A DNA stretch of 64,000 nt from Uloborus plumipes (taxonomy: Eukaryota > Arthropoda > Arachnida > Araneae > Uloboridae). Position numbers and translations under genes: made by a program. The notes beneath the pieces are model-generated. The model did no database searches, was not told the origin of the DNA, and saw nothing but the letters and a program-made list of their open reading frames with translations. Positions 10,883-21,517 of the stretch are shown here, piece after piece (position 1 is the stretch's first letter; the number at the start of each line of letters is the position of its first letter). Location: positions 1-64,000 of the forward strand of contig JAXGGA010001586.1 in NCBI GenBank assembly GCA_038373865.1, in the 5' to 3' direction.

Positions 10883-11485
10883 TCCCAGATCTCTCTGGAA
10901 ATGAAAGTCAAAGAGATCCGCCCCCCCCCCCCCCATACTTTTTTCTAAAATTATTACAATATTGAGAAAGGACATATAAATAGAGAATTTGACTTGGCAT
11001 TCCAGCATTCCTATATGGGCACATGCGCGCGTGTCCACCCCGTGTGCGTCCAGCCAAAAAGTGGCCCAAGGTCGAGATGATAGCCCCGCCGAAAGTGGGT
11101 TAAGCGCCACAATACAATCGGATGCAGGCGGTTTATAATAAGAAGGAAGGCTATTTCTCGGGAAAAGAATAGAGGCTTTATTTCCTTCTTTGTTCTTCTT
11201 TATATTCCTCTTTTTTATTTTCCATCCCTTTTCCTGCTTTTCACTTTCGATCGCAAGGAGAGACTTCTTTCCCGAAACTTTCTCTTTCACCACTGACCCA
11301 CTTGCCAAGCCTCGTGGATCGTCCGAGCCCCGTTGTTGCCTTTGTTGCCCCTTGCGCCATCGAATGCGCGGGGGAAGGAACGTGTCGCTACTACCAACTA
11401 CAAATTGTGCGATTTGAATACGCGTCGGATGTAGGTTAGGTTACCGCCAATCCGGCCCGATGCCTGGTATAGAACGACGAGGATA
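10883..11485. other. Unique G+C-richer island, no gene recognised
   Basis: A minus-strand open frame (10856-11308) reads through a poly-C tract and shows no domain. The sequence includes GAAAGTGGGTTAAGCG (about 11085) and CACTGACCCACTTGCC (about 11291), the motif pair seen in other islands. Confidence 0.35.
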
Positions 11486-11670
11486 CACTGTTGAAAAATG
11501 AATGTTGTTTTTACACTACAATACAGCTCATTTAATAGTATTAAACTGTAAAAATTGCTCATTTTACGGAACTAAACTGTAAAATTGATAATTTTACAGT
11601 AAGTATTTATAAATTTTACAGTAAAATTGCATTTACAGTTTATTACCATAATTTTCACCGCACTTTTTGT
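11486..11670 (-). repeat. HPA hairpin-array element, partial
   Basis: Begins CACTGTTGAAAAATGAATG and contains four CTGTAAAA-type modules, then breaks off near 11670. Confidence 0.65.
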
Positions 11671-11843
11671 CGGGGTTTATACCTTTGAGCAGGGGCGCCA
11701 ACTTGCAAAAACTATTGGGGGGGGGGGCCTGGAGTTAGGTCTAACAGGGCTCTAAGCTATTTCAGGTATACGTATCTTTAAGTCGTCCGGAATACTTTTT
11801 AGAGGAAGGGGTCGGAAAAGTGGCCATTGTTGTTACTTTTGCC

Positions 11844-12023
11844 CAGGCCCATCACTTCGGGGTTCAGGGGTGTCAGTTGATCCCCCCCCCCCACTTTGGG
11901 ATATCAATGTATTTACATGTAAGTAGGCGCTGTTTTTGCCATTTTTTTAACAAATTTACATTGTGAAAACAACTTTTGCCCCCCCCCCCTCCCCCAGTGG
12001 AAAAATTTGAAACGATGGGCCTG
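11844..12023 (+). mobile_element. hAT MITE family 1
   Basis: CAGGCCCATCAC to GATGGGCCTG, with internal ATCAATGTATTTACATGTAAG and paired C tracts. Flanks CTTTTGCC and GTTTTGCT agree at 6 of 8 bases, consistent with an aged 8-base duplication. Confidence 0.75.
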
Positions 12024-12597
12024 GTTTTGCTCCCATTTCCCTCTTTTTTTGGTTTGTGTCAAAAAAAGGATGGGGGGAGAGTAGAAAAGAAGACAGAAAG
12101 AAGGAAAACCGCCTGTTTATAGTTTTAGTGTCACTATCACATACAATACATCGCTCGAGAAAATACATTTTAGCTCTTATAATGTGAGAAGTTCCTACAA
12201 GTATACAGTAAAACTTCTTAACAAGTGCAACCGAAACCAGTCCGGTTTAGAAAAAATCCCGTTCTTCCAGGGAGATCAAAAGATTTAAAAGCAGGTTTGA
12301 TGCAAGAAATGAAGATAATATGTTAAAATATTGCACATTTTTAAAAGAAGAAATATTTTGTTTCGAAATTACTCGAAAGGAATATTAACGGTTATTTACA
12401 TAACAAAATGTTTGCTCGAATCAAGGGGAATCGAGAGTGCGATCTAAAAATATTCAGAGGGAAAAAATTGCAGTTGCTTCAGATCCGTCGACGGAAAAAA
12501 ACATTGGATATTGACTATTTTTTCAGAGCTCCGGTTAAAGAAAACATTCGGTATATCGCGGTTGAAAGCGGTTCAACTGCATAGTTGACGGTTTTAA
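12024..12597. other. Intergenic, no gene recognised
   Basis: Contains a possible decayed Tigger-like end (ACAGTAAAACTTCTTAAC near 12204, and GGTTCAACTGCA near 12570 in opposite orientation) too weak to call. Otherwise A+T-rich. Confidence 0.3.
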
Positions 12598-13113
12598 CCC
12601 TTTGATGCGCGGTGGTTGCGCCGCGAAACCATCGATTTCAAAAAAAAAATTCCTCAAATTTCTCCAAGTTTTTATTATTTTTTTAAATTAAAACTGCTTG
12701 AGTTCTTTTCTTTTAAATTTACTGAACACAAATATGTGGCCGAACAGCAAATTATCTATTTATGTTGCCACCCAATTTCTTGTCCAACTCATTGCAGATT
12801 TTAAAATCAAAAATGGAATTTTTAAAAAAAATTTTAGAACTGAAACAGTCAACCAAATTTTTTATTTTGCCCGAGGTATTCCATCATGATTTTGTAAATG
12901 ATATAGATTCCTTCTTACGTGCATAACCGTTTTTTTTTTTTTTTTCATGCCCTAGGTGGGGTGTATGGCCAAACAGGGAAACCACCCCTGCGAAAAAAAA
13001 GCACGAAACAATTTTTTGACTGTAAACTCTATGTCAGGCTGATCATTTAAACCCACTCATAGTGTGGCTTTTTCATCAAATTTCAAAAAATTTCAGTCTT
13101 GTGCAACAAAGGG
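12598..13113. mobile_element. piggyBac-like MITE in TTAA
   Basis: Flanked by TTAA (12594-12597, 13114-13117). Left end CCCTTTGATGCGCGG and right end TTGTGCAACAAAGGG are inverted relatives. TTAA duplication with CCC termini is the piggyBac signature. Interior is A+T-rich with no transposase frame; the small plus-strand frames at 12616-12889 have no known motif. Confidence 0.65.
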
Positions 13114-13795
13114 TTAAGCTGAAGCGGGAGTCGACTGTGAATAACAGAATAACCATCGGAGAATGTACTCGGACTTTCGAACAAAATGCTCAAGATGGCG
13201 CTCGCTTCCGAGCCATCTTACGAGCGAAAGGAAGCACTTTCACCGTTGGCAGCACTCTCACTGACCCAGATTCCTGACCCAGACACAGTGCCTCGAAAGT
13301 GGGTTAGCGGCACTCGACAATAAATCATACAAACACTCCGAGAGAGAGAGATTAGGCCGACGCCGGCCTTGGATGACGCGATTAAGAGGCACACAAACAA
13401 CAAAAAATAAGCGATTATTAACGATATTTGTTTCAGAAAGTTTTCTCTCGCTTAATTATCCGATGAGATGAGAGCCCCGTTGCCCAACGCGAGCGGGAAA
13501 GGAGGTGAAGGATGAGATTGCTCAACGACGCCGTTAGGGCTCTCCGTTGCGCAGCGGATTTTCGAGTGCGCTATCGGCGATATATCTTCGCACCGTCTTC
13601 TATCGGTATCCACACTGATCTTCGCCACATACCTATCACCTACCACCCATTTCGATCGCTTGTCGTCGATATCTGAACGAATGTCCACACATTTTGGCTG
13701 CGCTTTCACAGCGTTTCAAAATTATAAATGTCAAATTGCAGCGTGAATGTTCTGGTGAAATATCAATGTCATTCCGAGAAGTGGTTTTTAAATGA
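13114..13795. other. Unique G+C-richer island, no gene recognised
   Basis: Includes ACTGACCCAGATTCCTGACC (about 13260) and GAAAGTGGGTTAGCGG (about 13297). Open frames (13062-13277 plus, 13452-13709 minus) have no recognised domain. Confidence 0.35.
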
Positions 13796-13803
13796 ATCAG
13801 AGC

Positions 13804-13985
13804 CAGGCCCGTCGTTTAGGGGGGGGAGGCAGGGGGGGGAGGGTCAATTGCCCCCCCCCTGGCTTTGAGAAATCAATGCACTTAAATACAAGTGGGCGTG
13901 GTTTTTGCTGTTTTCCGATGAAATTGCATTGTGTTTTCCCCCTTTGCCCCCCCCCCCCCTGGAAAAACTTGAAATGACGTCCCAG
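13804..13985 (+). mobile_element. hAT MITE family 1, perfect 8-bp TSD
   Basis: 182 bases from CAGGCCCGTCGTTTAGG to AAATGACGTCCCAG, flanked by ATCAGAGC on both sides (13796-13803, 13986-13993). This copy anchors the family definition: C/G tracts, CTTTGAGAAATCAATGCA, GTGGGCGTGGTTTTTG and TTGCATTGTGTT in that order. Confidence 0.92.
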
Positions 13986-14326
13986 ATCAGAGCGCTTTCG
14001 AATCGGATTTTAATTCTGATCACCCGAGAGGCGGATTTACCATGTCACAAATGCGAGTGGGCCCCCGGATGAAGGCACGAAAGAGGACTCAAACAGGCCA
14101 CCACCAAAAATATTTTATGTAGTTCTGCTCAGCTCCAAAGGGCCCCCAAAAACGCATTGCGACGAGCCCCTAAACCTGTAAATCTACCACTGCGTATATT
14201 TCAGTCGTAGTTAATGTAAGAACCCACCCGCAGCAGTCATAGACGTAATAAGACACAGGCCGAATTACCGCTACTCCCAATCGGTTTGTCAAGTGCCCCA
14301 CAAGTGCTAAGTCACGTGACTAAGAT

Positions 14327-14602
14327 TTGAAATACACCAATCGGTTAAACGCCGAGTGTTGCGGATTTGAAACCGGACGCTCCATTGTCCTCCGGGAGCG
14401 CCTAGCGTGTCTGGTGCACACTAAATCTGCCTTGGTCACTAAGTCTTCTAAGTTACCATTACAAATCAATATCGCTTGGGGTGGCACAACAGAGAGTTTG
14501 CTTCTAAAGGTCAAAAAGGACGAGCAGTCTCAGGCTTCGGGGCTCTCTATACCCAAATGGTTCACCACCACTGTGGTAGGTCCGAGGGACTCAAGCAAGT
14601 AG
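14327..14602 (+). repeat. tRNA-derived SINE (family of 38701), decayed
   Basis: Matches the SINE at 38701-38996 in its 3' half: GGTCACTAAGTCTTCTAAG, CTTGGGGTGGC, GCAGTCTCAGG, GGGCTCTCTATACCC and CCACTGTGGTAGGTCCGAGG. The 5' part retains weak polymerase III box A (CAATCGGTTAAACGCC) and box B (GGATTTGAAACC). No target duplication recognised. The open frames on both strands are incidental. Confidence 0.6.
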
Positions 14603-14684
14603 CGTTTAGTGGGAAACCTAAATTTCCGAAATTTTTAACACCATTCAGATAGACAGGATAGGTGAAGACAAAAAACAAATGCCT

Positions 14685-14913
14685 TTGCTGTAAAAAAAAT
14701 AGTGTTGTTTGTACAGTATAATACAGCTAATTTTACAGTAGCAAACCGTAAAGTTGCTAATTGTACAGTAGTAAACTAAAATTGCTAACTTTACAGTAGT
14801 AAACTGAAAAATTACTCGTATTAGTTTATTACTGTACATTTTACAGTTTTAAAGTAGAACCTCTGCAGCCAGATTATACTGTAAAAACAACAGCATTTTT
14901 TTTTTTGCAGTGT
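14685..14913 (-). repeat. HPA hairpin-array element, short
   Basis: TTGCTGTAAAAAAAATAG start and TTTTTTGCAGTG end, one landmark (GAACCTCTGCAGCC) and four palindromic modules. About half the length of a two-half-unit copy. Confidence 0.75.
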
Positions 14914-15353
14914 TGGTATTAGGACTGGAACACACATGCCACCCATTAACAGGCAAAGGGTGGAGGAGGTACACCCAATTACGAAGTCACAGGCGACCAA
15001 ACACACGGGGGGGGGGGATGACATGACATCACACGCCAGCCATTGTGCAAGAAGCGCGTTCACGTGCGGTGGCACGCGCAGGAATGAGAGATATTTCTGG
15101 GGAAGGCGCACGCCACCCTGATTTATTCCGAGAGGGCACGGAACAAACGGACTGATCTGGGTATTTATATACCGCATCGGAAAACATAAATGAGTTATTT
15201 TAATGAGGAGGAACAGCTTTCTGTCGTGGCTGCTAAGCAACGCGTCATCCGAACGACAAACACCAGCAACGCGGGCCCGTATTTGGGCATGTGTTCGTAC
15301 ACGGGGCGATAAAATGTAAAGGGACATTCTGGGTTAATTAAAAATACCGCTGA
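14914..15353. other. Unique sequence, no gene recognised
   Basis: A minus-strand open frame (14821-15327) begins outside and runs into the HPA copy, arguing against coding function. Contains a G tract at 15007-15017. Confidence 0.35.
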
Positions 15354-15413
15354 ATAGTCTAAGAGCTAGCAACGTTTTCGGGTGACAATTTTAAGACGTC
15401 TGGCTCTTCAATA

Positions 15414-16004
15414 CAGGGTTATTCTAAATGATGGACCCCCTTTTTAAAAATTCATATATATTAAAATACAAATCCGAAATGAACAATCTTTATTGCAATG
15501 GAAAGATGAAATTTAAAAATTTTTTTTTAGTGCAAAAATTTTTTCTGAAGCTGCAAAAAGAGGGCGCACCAGTAGAGTTTGCACCGGATCGGATTATAAT
15601 TTGATTTATTGGCGCAGCTGAGGAAAATGGCGACCGTGGACCAAAAGGTTTTCTGCGTTCTTCAGTTTGAAAAAACTTCGTCACAATGTTTAGTGCAGCG
15701 GGCATTTCGTGCCAAATTTGGAATTAAAGCTCCAACTAAAAAAAGCATAAGCCGTTGGTTTAAGCAGTTTTAAAAAACTGGTAGTGTTTGTAAAAGGAAA
15801 AGCAAAGGAAGACCGCCTGTGTCACAAAAAGAAGTCATGTTTGCCGTACAGCACGCGATGGACACATTGAACATTTATGATTATGTATGAAAAAAAAAAA
15901 TTTCAAATCTCCTCTTTCCGTTGATATAAAGAATGTTAATTTTCGTTGAAAATTTTAATAAATATGAATTTTTAAAAAGGGGTCCATCATTTAGAATAAC
16001 CCTG
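15414..16004 (+). mobile_element. Tc1/mariner-like element with ~50-bp TIRs
   Basis: Inverted repeats of about 50 bases begin CAGGGTTATTCTAAATGATG on the left and mirror it on the right. Both ends are flanked by TA (15412-15413, 16005-16006), the mariner-superfamily target. Excision would restore the foldback arm in register with its partner (TCTTCAATATCTTTCC versus GGAAAGATATATTAAAGAG), showing it inserted into the foldback element. It carries the transposase relic at 15627-15886. Confidence 0.85.
15627..15886 (+). pseudogene. Mariner-type transposase N-terminal fragment (helix-turn-helix)
   Basis: The frame opens MATVDQKVFCVLQFEKT and continues through VQRAFRAKFGIKAPTKKS, ISRWFKQF, a stop, then KTGSVCKRKSKGRPPVSQKE. 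This is the N-terminal DNA-binding helix-turn-helix module, of DUF4817 type as I remember it, found in insect IS630/Tc1/mariner-related transposases. A TAA codon follows the KQF residues and the frame ends after about 85 codons, whereas a full transposase has 340 or more residues with a DD(E/D) catalytic core. None of that core is present, so the element is non-autonomous and this is a dead internal-deletion relic. It lies between the terminal repeats of 15414-16004, in the same direction. The start is the only ATG giving the conserved N-terminus. Family name is from memory, unsearched. Confidence 0.72.
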
Positions 16005-16602
16005 TATATCTTTCCTTATGCTCTTCTAAGCAGCATGCGGAGTGTCTGGCGGCCGAGAGTGGTTGCGTTTTTTACCGCGCATCCCATTTTTGCTGGTAAA
16101 AAACTGATTTTTTAACCATTTTAGGGCAATTAGAAGCTTAAACCTGTCGTAAGTATGTCACGTAATATATCAATGGAAAGCTCTATTTCTTGCCTTCACA
16201 ATGGTTTTTGAATTTTTATTCTACTACAATCAAAAAAGAAGTTGCATGCAAAAACTTTTGGCATTTTTTCGTTTTTTAACAGCTCTGTATTTCGTACAAT
16301 TTTCGAAGTAGAAATCTAAAACATGGCAGGACTACCTATCTTGTCATAAGCGTCCTTCCCACGAATTTCTGTTAAAATCGGAAATAGTGAGGTCAAAAAC
16401 TTTTTCCCATGATTGATTTGTCGCGAAATTGCCTAAATTGACTTAAAATTCGCTACAGTTTTCAGAACAAGTGAAGAAACGCAACCCCTCTCGGCCGCCA
16501 GGCACAGAGCATGCTGCTCGGAAGAGCCTACGGAAAGATATATTAAAGAGCCAGACGTCTTAACACTGTTGTTTTTTCGACGTTGCTGGCTTTTGGACTA
16601 TT

Positions 16603-17878
16603 AGAAATTTGCGGAGAAGGGATATTAAAAAACACTTCTGTTGATCCAGCTCTCGGGTCGCAGGGGAAGAGACCCGACAAAGGCGGACACCGATTATAAT
16701 AAAAGGATGCACAGCTGTGCTACATTCAAGAACCAGATTTTAGATTAAAAGAACTCCTTCATTTCCAAATGTACACAGGTAAGGAAGGGGCAAGCGAACT
16801 GTGTTAAAATGCTCGTGCTGATTTTTGATGTCAAACTACTGGCTAGTTTAGACTGGGCAAATAGGGAGGAGAGTCTGAGCGTCCCCAAACAACTGCAGAT
16901 ATCGTCGTAGTTTGGAAGAAGCATCCAACAGAAACGTTAAAAATTTTAATCCAGTTAATGTTAAATTTAACATTGTGAAATCTGCACAAATGGATGGCGT
17001 ATTTAGAACAAAAAGCGTACATAGACTGAGGTGCGCCCCCTCCCCACCCCATCATTAAGATAAAAAATATTCTTCCCGTGCTATTTTGCCGGATCGTGCT
17101 CCCCCGCCCCCTTCGCGCCGCGGTGGTAGCAAGGGTGCTATATAAGACATTGCCTCCACCGTTATCTTTATGGAACGAATACCCATAAATAGTACAATTT
17201 GTCGAAGGTACGAAAAAACTTTGCAGTCATTATCAATAAATTTTCGATGCATACAAAACTGCGATCAGTCTCATCATATAAAGCCCCCCCCCCCCCCCCC
17301 CGTTCTACTCTTAGAAAAAAAAGTTCTACTCTTTTGAAAAAACATGGAAAAAGTCCATTTTTTGGAATGTTCAGCTTTTGTTTGGTGAAATAAATCGATC
17401 CGCTGAGTAACAGCTCATTTTTCAATCGATTAATTAGTTTTTAACTGCAAAATAGGAGGGGGTAAGGCCCCTTTACTGTTGGAAGTGAGGGGGCAGTCGT
17501 CCCCTGTACGAGCCGCCTATGTGTAAAATTTTATTTTCCGAGCTCAGTGGCAGTCGATTCCCTCGCAATCGCTTGTCCCGTACATTCCGTTTCACAACCC
17601 CTTCGAGTTCAGCAGAGCGGAGAGCGTACAGGAAATCGGTCATTAGTTCGCGAAACCGACGCACCGCGGCGCCCATGACAGAGACATTTTCTCTCTTTTG
17701 TTTGGCCCGCGTTTTATTTATTTCATTTTCCCCCGATTGCATGAGTTCTTGCACAACCACAAAACCGGTCCAATAGGTAAGTAGCCAGCCAGCCGCACAA
17801 CAAGCAAAAACGATTCTGTCAGCCAGCCATTTTTTTTTCCACTTTCTAAATTTCGAATATTTTCAATGTCTCATTTTA
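16603..17878. other. Intergenic with short open frames, no gene recognised
   Basis: C tracts at 17035-17110 and 17283-17300 and a G+C-richer patch at 17530-17770 are present. Frames on both strands at 17473-17776 overlap each other and show no domain. No repeat family member identified with confidence. Confidence 0.35.
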
Positions 17879-18540
17879 TCTACATATAACATATAAAAAT
17901 GGATGTGTGTATGTTTGTAACTTATACAAATAAACACGTCGGATTTTCATCAAACTTGGCGCAGAAGTTCCTTTATGAACTAGAATTCACATAGGAGAGG
18001 TTTTGAAATTTTATAAATCATCCAAAAAGCTCAAAATTCAAATTTTTTGTCTCAAAATGGCCATGTTCTTTTAATTTTCGAATAAATAGAGAAATAGAGA
18101 CAAGCCTTTAAGCATGCAACTAGATAACATTTAACACATTTAAATAGGAGTATTTTCCAACAAAGATGACGATTAACAATGAATGATCAATTTAGGGCTC
18201 ATCTATTTCATTTTAGCATGAAATAAGTTAAAAACAATTGAAGGGTCAGGGGGAAAAACCACGGTAGTCACATTTGATTCATTTTGAGAAAAACGAAATT
18301 TAAACTTTACGAACTCATAAACTTCCCCAGTATACTTGTTCTAAAATGACAATAATACATGGACTACAGTGTTTTTTCACGAATATTGCATATACTAAAC
18401 GAAATTACACTTATTTTTCTAACAGGTGGTAGCATCAGTTTAAATTCAACAAAAAGGGGACTACCGTGGTTTTTCCCCCTGACCCTTCAATTATAATGGA
18501 GCAATAATTAGCACCCGGCCAACCGTCGGGTAAGAAGTTG
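17879..18540 (+). mobile_element. Decayed Helitron (non-autonomous)
   Basis: After an A the sequence starts TCTACATATAACATATAAAA, continues with ATGGATGTGTGTATG and CGGATTTTCATCAAACTTGG, which is the 5' style of arthropod non-autonomous Helitrons. The 3' side has a hairpin ACCCG..CGGGT (18513-18531) about nine bases before a T, where the expected CTAG reads GTTG. A palindromic MITE (18236-18492) sits inside. Call rests on terminal style rather than on an intact end. Confidence 0.55.
18236..18492. mobile_element. Palindromic MITE with 33-bp perfect TIRs
   Basis: Perfect inverted repeats: AATTGAAGGGTCAGGGGGAA with a continuation to CCACGGTAGT on the left (18236-18268) and its exact complement at 18460-18492. 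Interior has no coding frame. Because the repeat runs into the flanks, the target duplication could be AATT-like or absent; superfamily unassigned. Confidence 0.8.
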
Positions 18541-18874
18541 TTTAAATAAAATATCAATTGCTTAGACAGTTTTTTAAATGAATAGGTTTATCCAGGTGCT
18601 TCAAGAACGATAAGAAACATTGGAAAACCACTGATTACCATCAGGGGCTGCCCACACAGGAGGTCGCTACGACTTCCCAAAAATGCCTTTATTTGGCAAA
18701 TTTGAAGGTAGGGTTGCAAATTTGCAATTGTGAAACACATGCGTCCATCATACCGATTTTTGTTGAAATCGGCAATGGTGAGGTCAAAACTTTTTTTTCC
18801 ATGATTGATTTGACGCGGAGTTGCCCGAAAATGACTTATAATCAATTTTTCCCAGTGCAAGTGTGATGCACAGT

Positions 18875-19017
18875 CAGGCCCGTCATTTAGGGGGTCGGAC
18901 TTTAAGAAATCATTGTATTTACATATAAGTGGGCGTGGTTTTTTATGTTTTCCGATGAAATTGCATTGTGTTTGGACCCTTTGCGCCCCCCTGGAAAAAC
19001 TTGAAATGACGGCCCTG
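18875..19017 (+). mobile_element. hAT MITE family 1, perfect 8-bp TSD
   Basis: 143 bases from CAGGCCCGTCATTTAGG to GACGGCCCTG, flanked by TGCACAGT on both sides (18867-18874, 19018-19025). It lacks the long poly-C stretch of its relatives, an internal deletion. Confidence 0.92.
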
Positions 19018-19094
19018 TGCACAGTGTGATGACACCACTCTCGGCCGCCAGGCACCCGGCACGCTGCTGAGAAAAGCATAGGAAAAGAAAGATA

Positions 19095-20074
19095 CAGTAA
19101 CCGCCAGTAATAAAATCACTGGATTATAAAATCAGCCCGCTTTTTAAAATCAAATCTGCAGGAAGCGAATCCTCATAATATCAAAACATGTTAAAATTAT
19201 CCTTTAATAAAATCAGTATCGCCGTTTTATACTGTCAAGTGTTTGGAAAGCGTATGCTAATATTTGAAAACAAGTTACAATTGCGTTGAAAATTGTCACA
19301 GACATTACAAGTTTCAAAGTGATGTAGCACTCAGGAGTGGAAGACCCTCGGAAGATGAAGAAATGCATACAAAATTTGCACTCTTCAATGGTAAATACGA
19401 TTTCCGTTAATTTATCTATGCATCAATATTTTGAGACCGGTCTGCAAATAAAATAGTAAATCTTAATAAGCTTACTGTATTTTTAAACTTTAAAACGACA
19501 CAGAAAGTTATTTTTTCTTTTTCAGACAAGCAGCCCCCCCCCCCCCAAGCTTAACGGCGCAAAATCCCCCCCCCCAAATTTTTCACAACACTTTTGTGCT
19601 TTTTATTTTTATTTTTACCCCTCTTTCTTACTTTTTAAATATTATTTATTTATTTATTTTTTAATATTATTTATTTATTCTTTAAATATTATTAATTTTT
19701 TTTTAATTATGACTATTATTTTTTTCTATATTAATTTTTTAAAAGTGGTAATTATGAGCCAGGATATAATCGCTTTTTTTTCTTCCAGACATTCCAAGAT
19801 GACACACGCAAGAAATAAATAAATAAATAAATAATTTGAATTTTAAAAAATCAGTAAATAATTTAAAAAAATAAATAATTAAATAATTTTAGTAAATAAG
19901 TAAAAAAATCCCCCAAAAAATTTTGATAGCACAACTTGCGCCAGAATCCCCCCCCCCCCCCCTGTGGGCACCCCTGCAGACAAACGATCTTTAAAAACTT
20001 TTTCTTTGAGTGTGGAAATGCCGGTTTATAAAATCCGCCGCTTAATAAAATCAAATGTCCTCAGGACAAATATG
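19095..20074. mobile_element. Mariner/Tigger-like non-autonomous element, decayed right end
   Basis: Left end TA then CAGTAACCGCCAGTAATAAA, ATCACTGGATTATAAAATCA. Near the right end are TTTATAAAATCCGCCGCTTA and ATAAAATCAAATGTCC. It interrupts the foldback sequence exactly where the sister copy reads GAAAGATATATTAAAGAG. Right terminal repeat is not intact. Hosts the hAT MITE at 19531-19976. Confidence 0.5.
19531..19976 (-). mobile_element. hAT MITE family 2
   Basis: CAGCCCCCC..AAGCTTAACGGCGCAAAATCC at one end and GGGCACCCCTG at the other, with CAACTTGCGCCAGAATCC and an ATTATTTATTTATT-rich core. Flanks CAGACAAG and CAGACAAA match at 7 of 8 bases. Inverted relative to 8304-8753. Confidence 0.85.
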
Positions 20075-20169
20075 ATTAAACAGCCAGACGTCTTAAAATT
20101 GTTGTGTCTCTTGGACTACCCGTTTCAAGTGGCTGTTGGTTTCTAGTTTTTGCCGGATCTTCGTAATGA

Positions 20170-20407
20170 GTGCTGAAAGAGGGTGAGCAAACGGTATCTC
20201 ACTCCCATCTAATGACTTATTCATCCTCATACACTTTCGGTCCTTGCAGATGGTATCGGAGAAAGCAAATATTTGCTCGTCTTATATACTCCATCTTATC
20301 TTTCATTATCTGTAGCAATGGCTTGATTGACTCAGACTCGTTCGGGAGCTCTTTCATTTAAAAAGAGTAAGATTGAATTTCGCTGAACAACATAACACAG
20401 GTCTATG
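20170..20407. other. Intergenic, no gene recognised
   Basis: A 63-codon open frame here has no motif I know. Sequence downstream to 21000 is also without a gene apart from the repeats listed. Confidence 0.3.
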
Positions 20408-20625
20408 AACAAAAATAATCTAATTATAGTTTTAAAAAAAAACTAAAAAATTCTCTCTTTTAGAGTTCATCAAATTTAAATTGAGTGGTAAATCAACACG
20501 TAATACAGCTTAGCCTTTTTTTTTCCCCCACAGTATTAAATATATTACTTTTATACTTGCAAAGAACGTGAATTTTATCTTCTAATCAGAGTTACATACA
20601 TACGTATATACAAACAAGCAAACAA
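20408..20625. repeat. Dispersed repeat shared with 50521-50680
   Basis: AATATATTACTTTTATACTTGC, AACGTGAATTTTATCTT and TTACATACA recur in the same order at 50600-50660. Superfamily unknown; termini not defined. Confidence 0.55.
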
Positions 20626-20821
20626 ACCCACATGTGAAACAAATAAAAGCGTATTAAAAGCCCTCCTTATTGCAAATCTTCTTTGTGCTAAAGTCTCGTT
20701 ATCATGAAATTCTTTTATTACACTTTGATTAAAAAGTAGACTTGCACAATGTTTTCATTTCTAAGCAGAAGGGGAGGGGGAGCGGGTAAACATTTTTGGA
20801 AATGCACTTTTGGAAAAGCCT

Positions 20822-20822
<1 letters not shown>

Positions 20823-20858
<36 letters not shown>
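20823..20858. repeat. Poly-T tract (36 bases)
   Basis: Uninterrupted run seen directly. Confidence 0.9.
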
Positions 20859-20864
<6 letters not shown>

Positions 20865-21002
20865 ATTAGAACTTTGCATTAGCTGAAACTCTTTCAACGA
20901 AATCGGTTTATAGTTTGGCGCTGATAAGTTGAACTACGATCTTGACAATGTTCACCTCTTTTGGGGCGATAGAAAGGGAGAAATTCGCGCTAAGTTGAGT
21001 AA

Positions 21003-21156
21003 GGCCGGAATTCAAGTGAAACACGAACGGTCGCAACTCACCATTGCAATTGCAAATTTGGATTCAAGTGAAACGTTACAATCACTACGAGATGCTATTC
21101 TATCGTAATTCGACTTCCAGTAGCGATTGCAATGGTGTTTCACTTGAATTCGGCCC
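21003..21156. mobile_element. Harbinger-like MITE (GGGCCGAATTCAAGTGAAAC), short form
   Basis: Inverted ends GGCCGGAATTCAAGTGAAAC and GTTTCACTTGAATTCGGCCC, each bordered by TAA (21000-21002, 21157-21159). Three-base TWA target duplication points to PIF/Harbinger. The subterminal GCAACTCACCATTGCAA / TTCCAGTAGCGATTGCAATG is shared with 23378, 52047 and 52976. Confidence 0.8.
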
Positions 21157-21517
21157 TAACTTACGTAGCGGTTGGGCGAAAGTATTCCAACGCAAATCAG
21201 GGCTAATAACGCGCTCCTTTTTCATTGAACTCCTAAAAAAGGGGGCACACATTTGTCAAGGTCAAATTTTAACTTAGCATACCCACATTATACTATTTAT
21301 TTTGGTCAGTAAACATTGCTTCAAGGTCACTGGAGACTGCCATGTCAACTGCAGAAACAAATTTTCAATAAATTTCTATCACTTCTGTTTTTCCCCCTCA
21401 AACCCACCCACTTATACATTTTTGGAACAATAACTTTTCTTTTCAAATTATTTACTTCCAGAGCAAAAGTAAAAGGCTTTAAACTGAAAATAGTTGATTT
21501 TATTGCCGGCCACCTAG

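Larger units (their letters stand above)
15354..16602. mobile_element. Foldback element with long inverted ends
   Basis: Left arm (15354-15411 continuing at 16005-16072 after removal of the nested mariner-like element) and right arm (16473-16602) are inverted copies: AATAGTCTAAGAGC, AGACGTCTGGCTCTT, AGCAGCATGC and TCTGGCGGCCGAGAGTGG all recur as reverse complements. The central ~400 bases are A+T-rich without a gene. A second copy lies at about 18765-20145. Confidence 0.7.
18765..20145. mobile_element. Second foldback copy carrying three insertions
   Basis: Shares with 15354-16602 the segments GAAATCGG..ATGGTGAGGTCAAAA, CATGATTGATTTG, CTCGGCCGCCAGGCAC, GCTGCT..GAAAAGCATAGG, GAAAGATA and, after an interruption, CAGCCAGACGTCTTAA..TTGGACTA. 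A hAT MITE (18875-19017) and a mariner-like element (19095-20074, itself holding a hAT MITE) split it. The left arm is not recognisable. Confidence 0.6.

Noticed and set aside
12200..12580. Tigger-like element pair of ends
   Set aside because: The two end-like sequences are short and poorly matched; no TA pair could be confirmed.
14030..14200. hAT-like ends (GCGGATTTACC / GTAAATCTACCACTG)
   Set aside because: Ends only partly inverted and no 8-base duplication found.
14821..15327. 168-codon minus-strand frame
   Set aside because: Its C-terminal part is HPA repeat sequence, so coding is unlikely.
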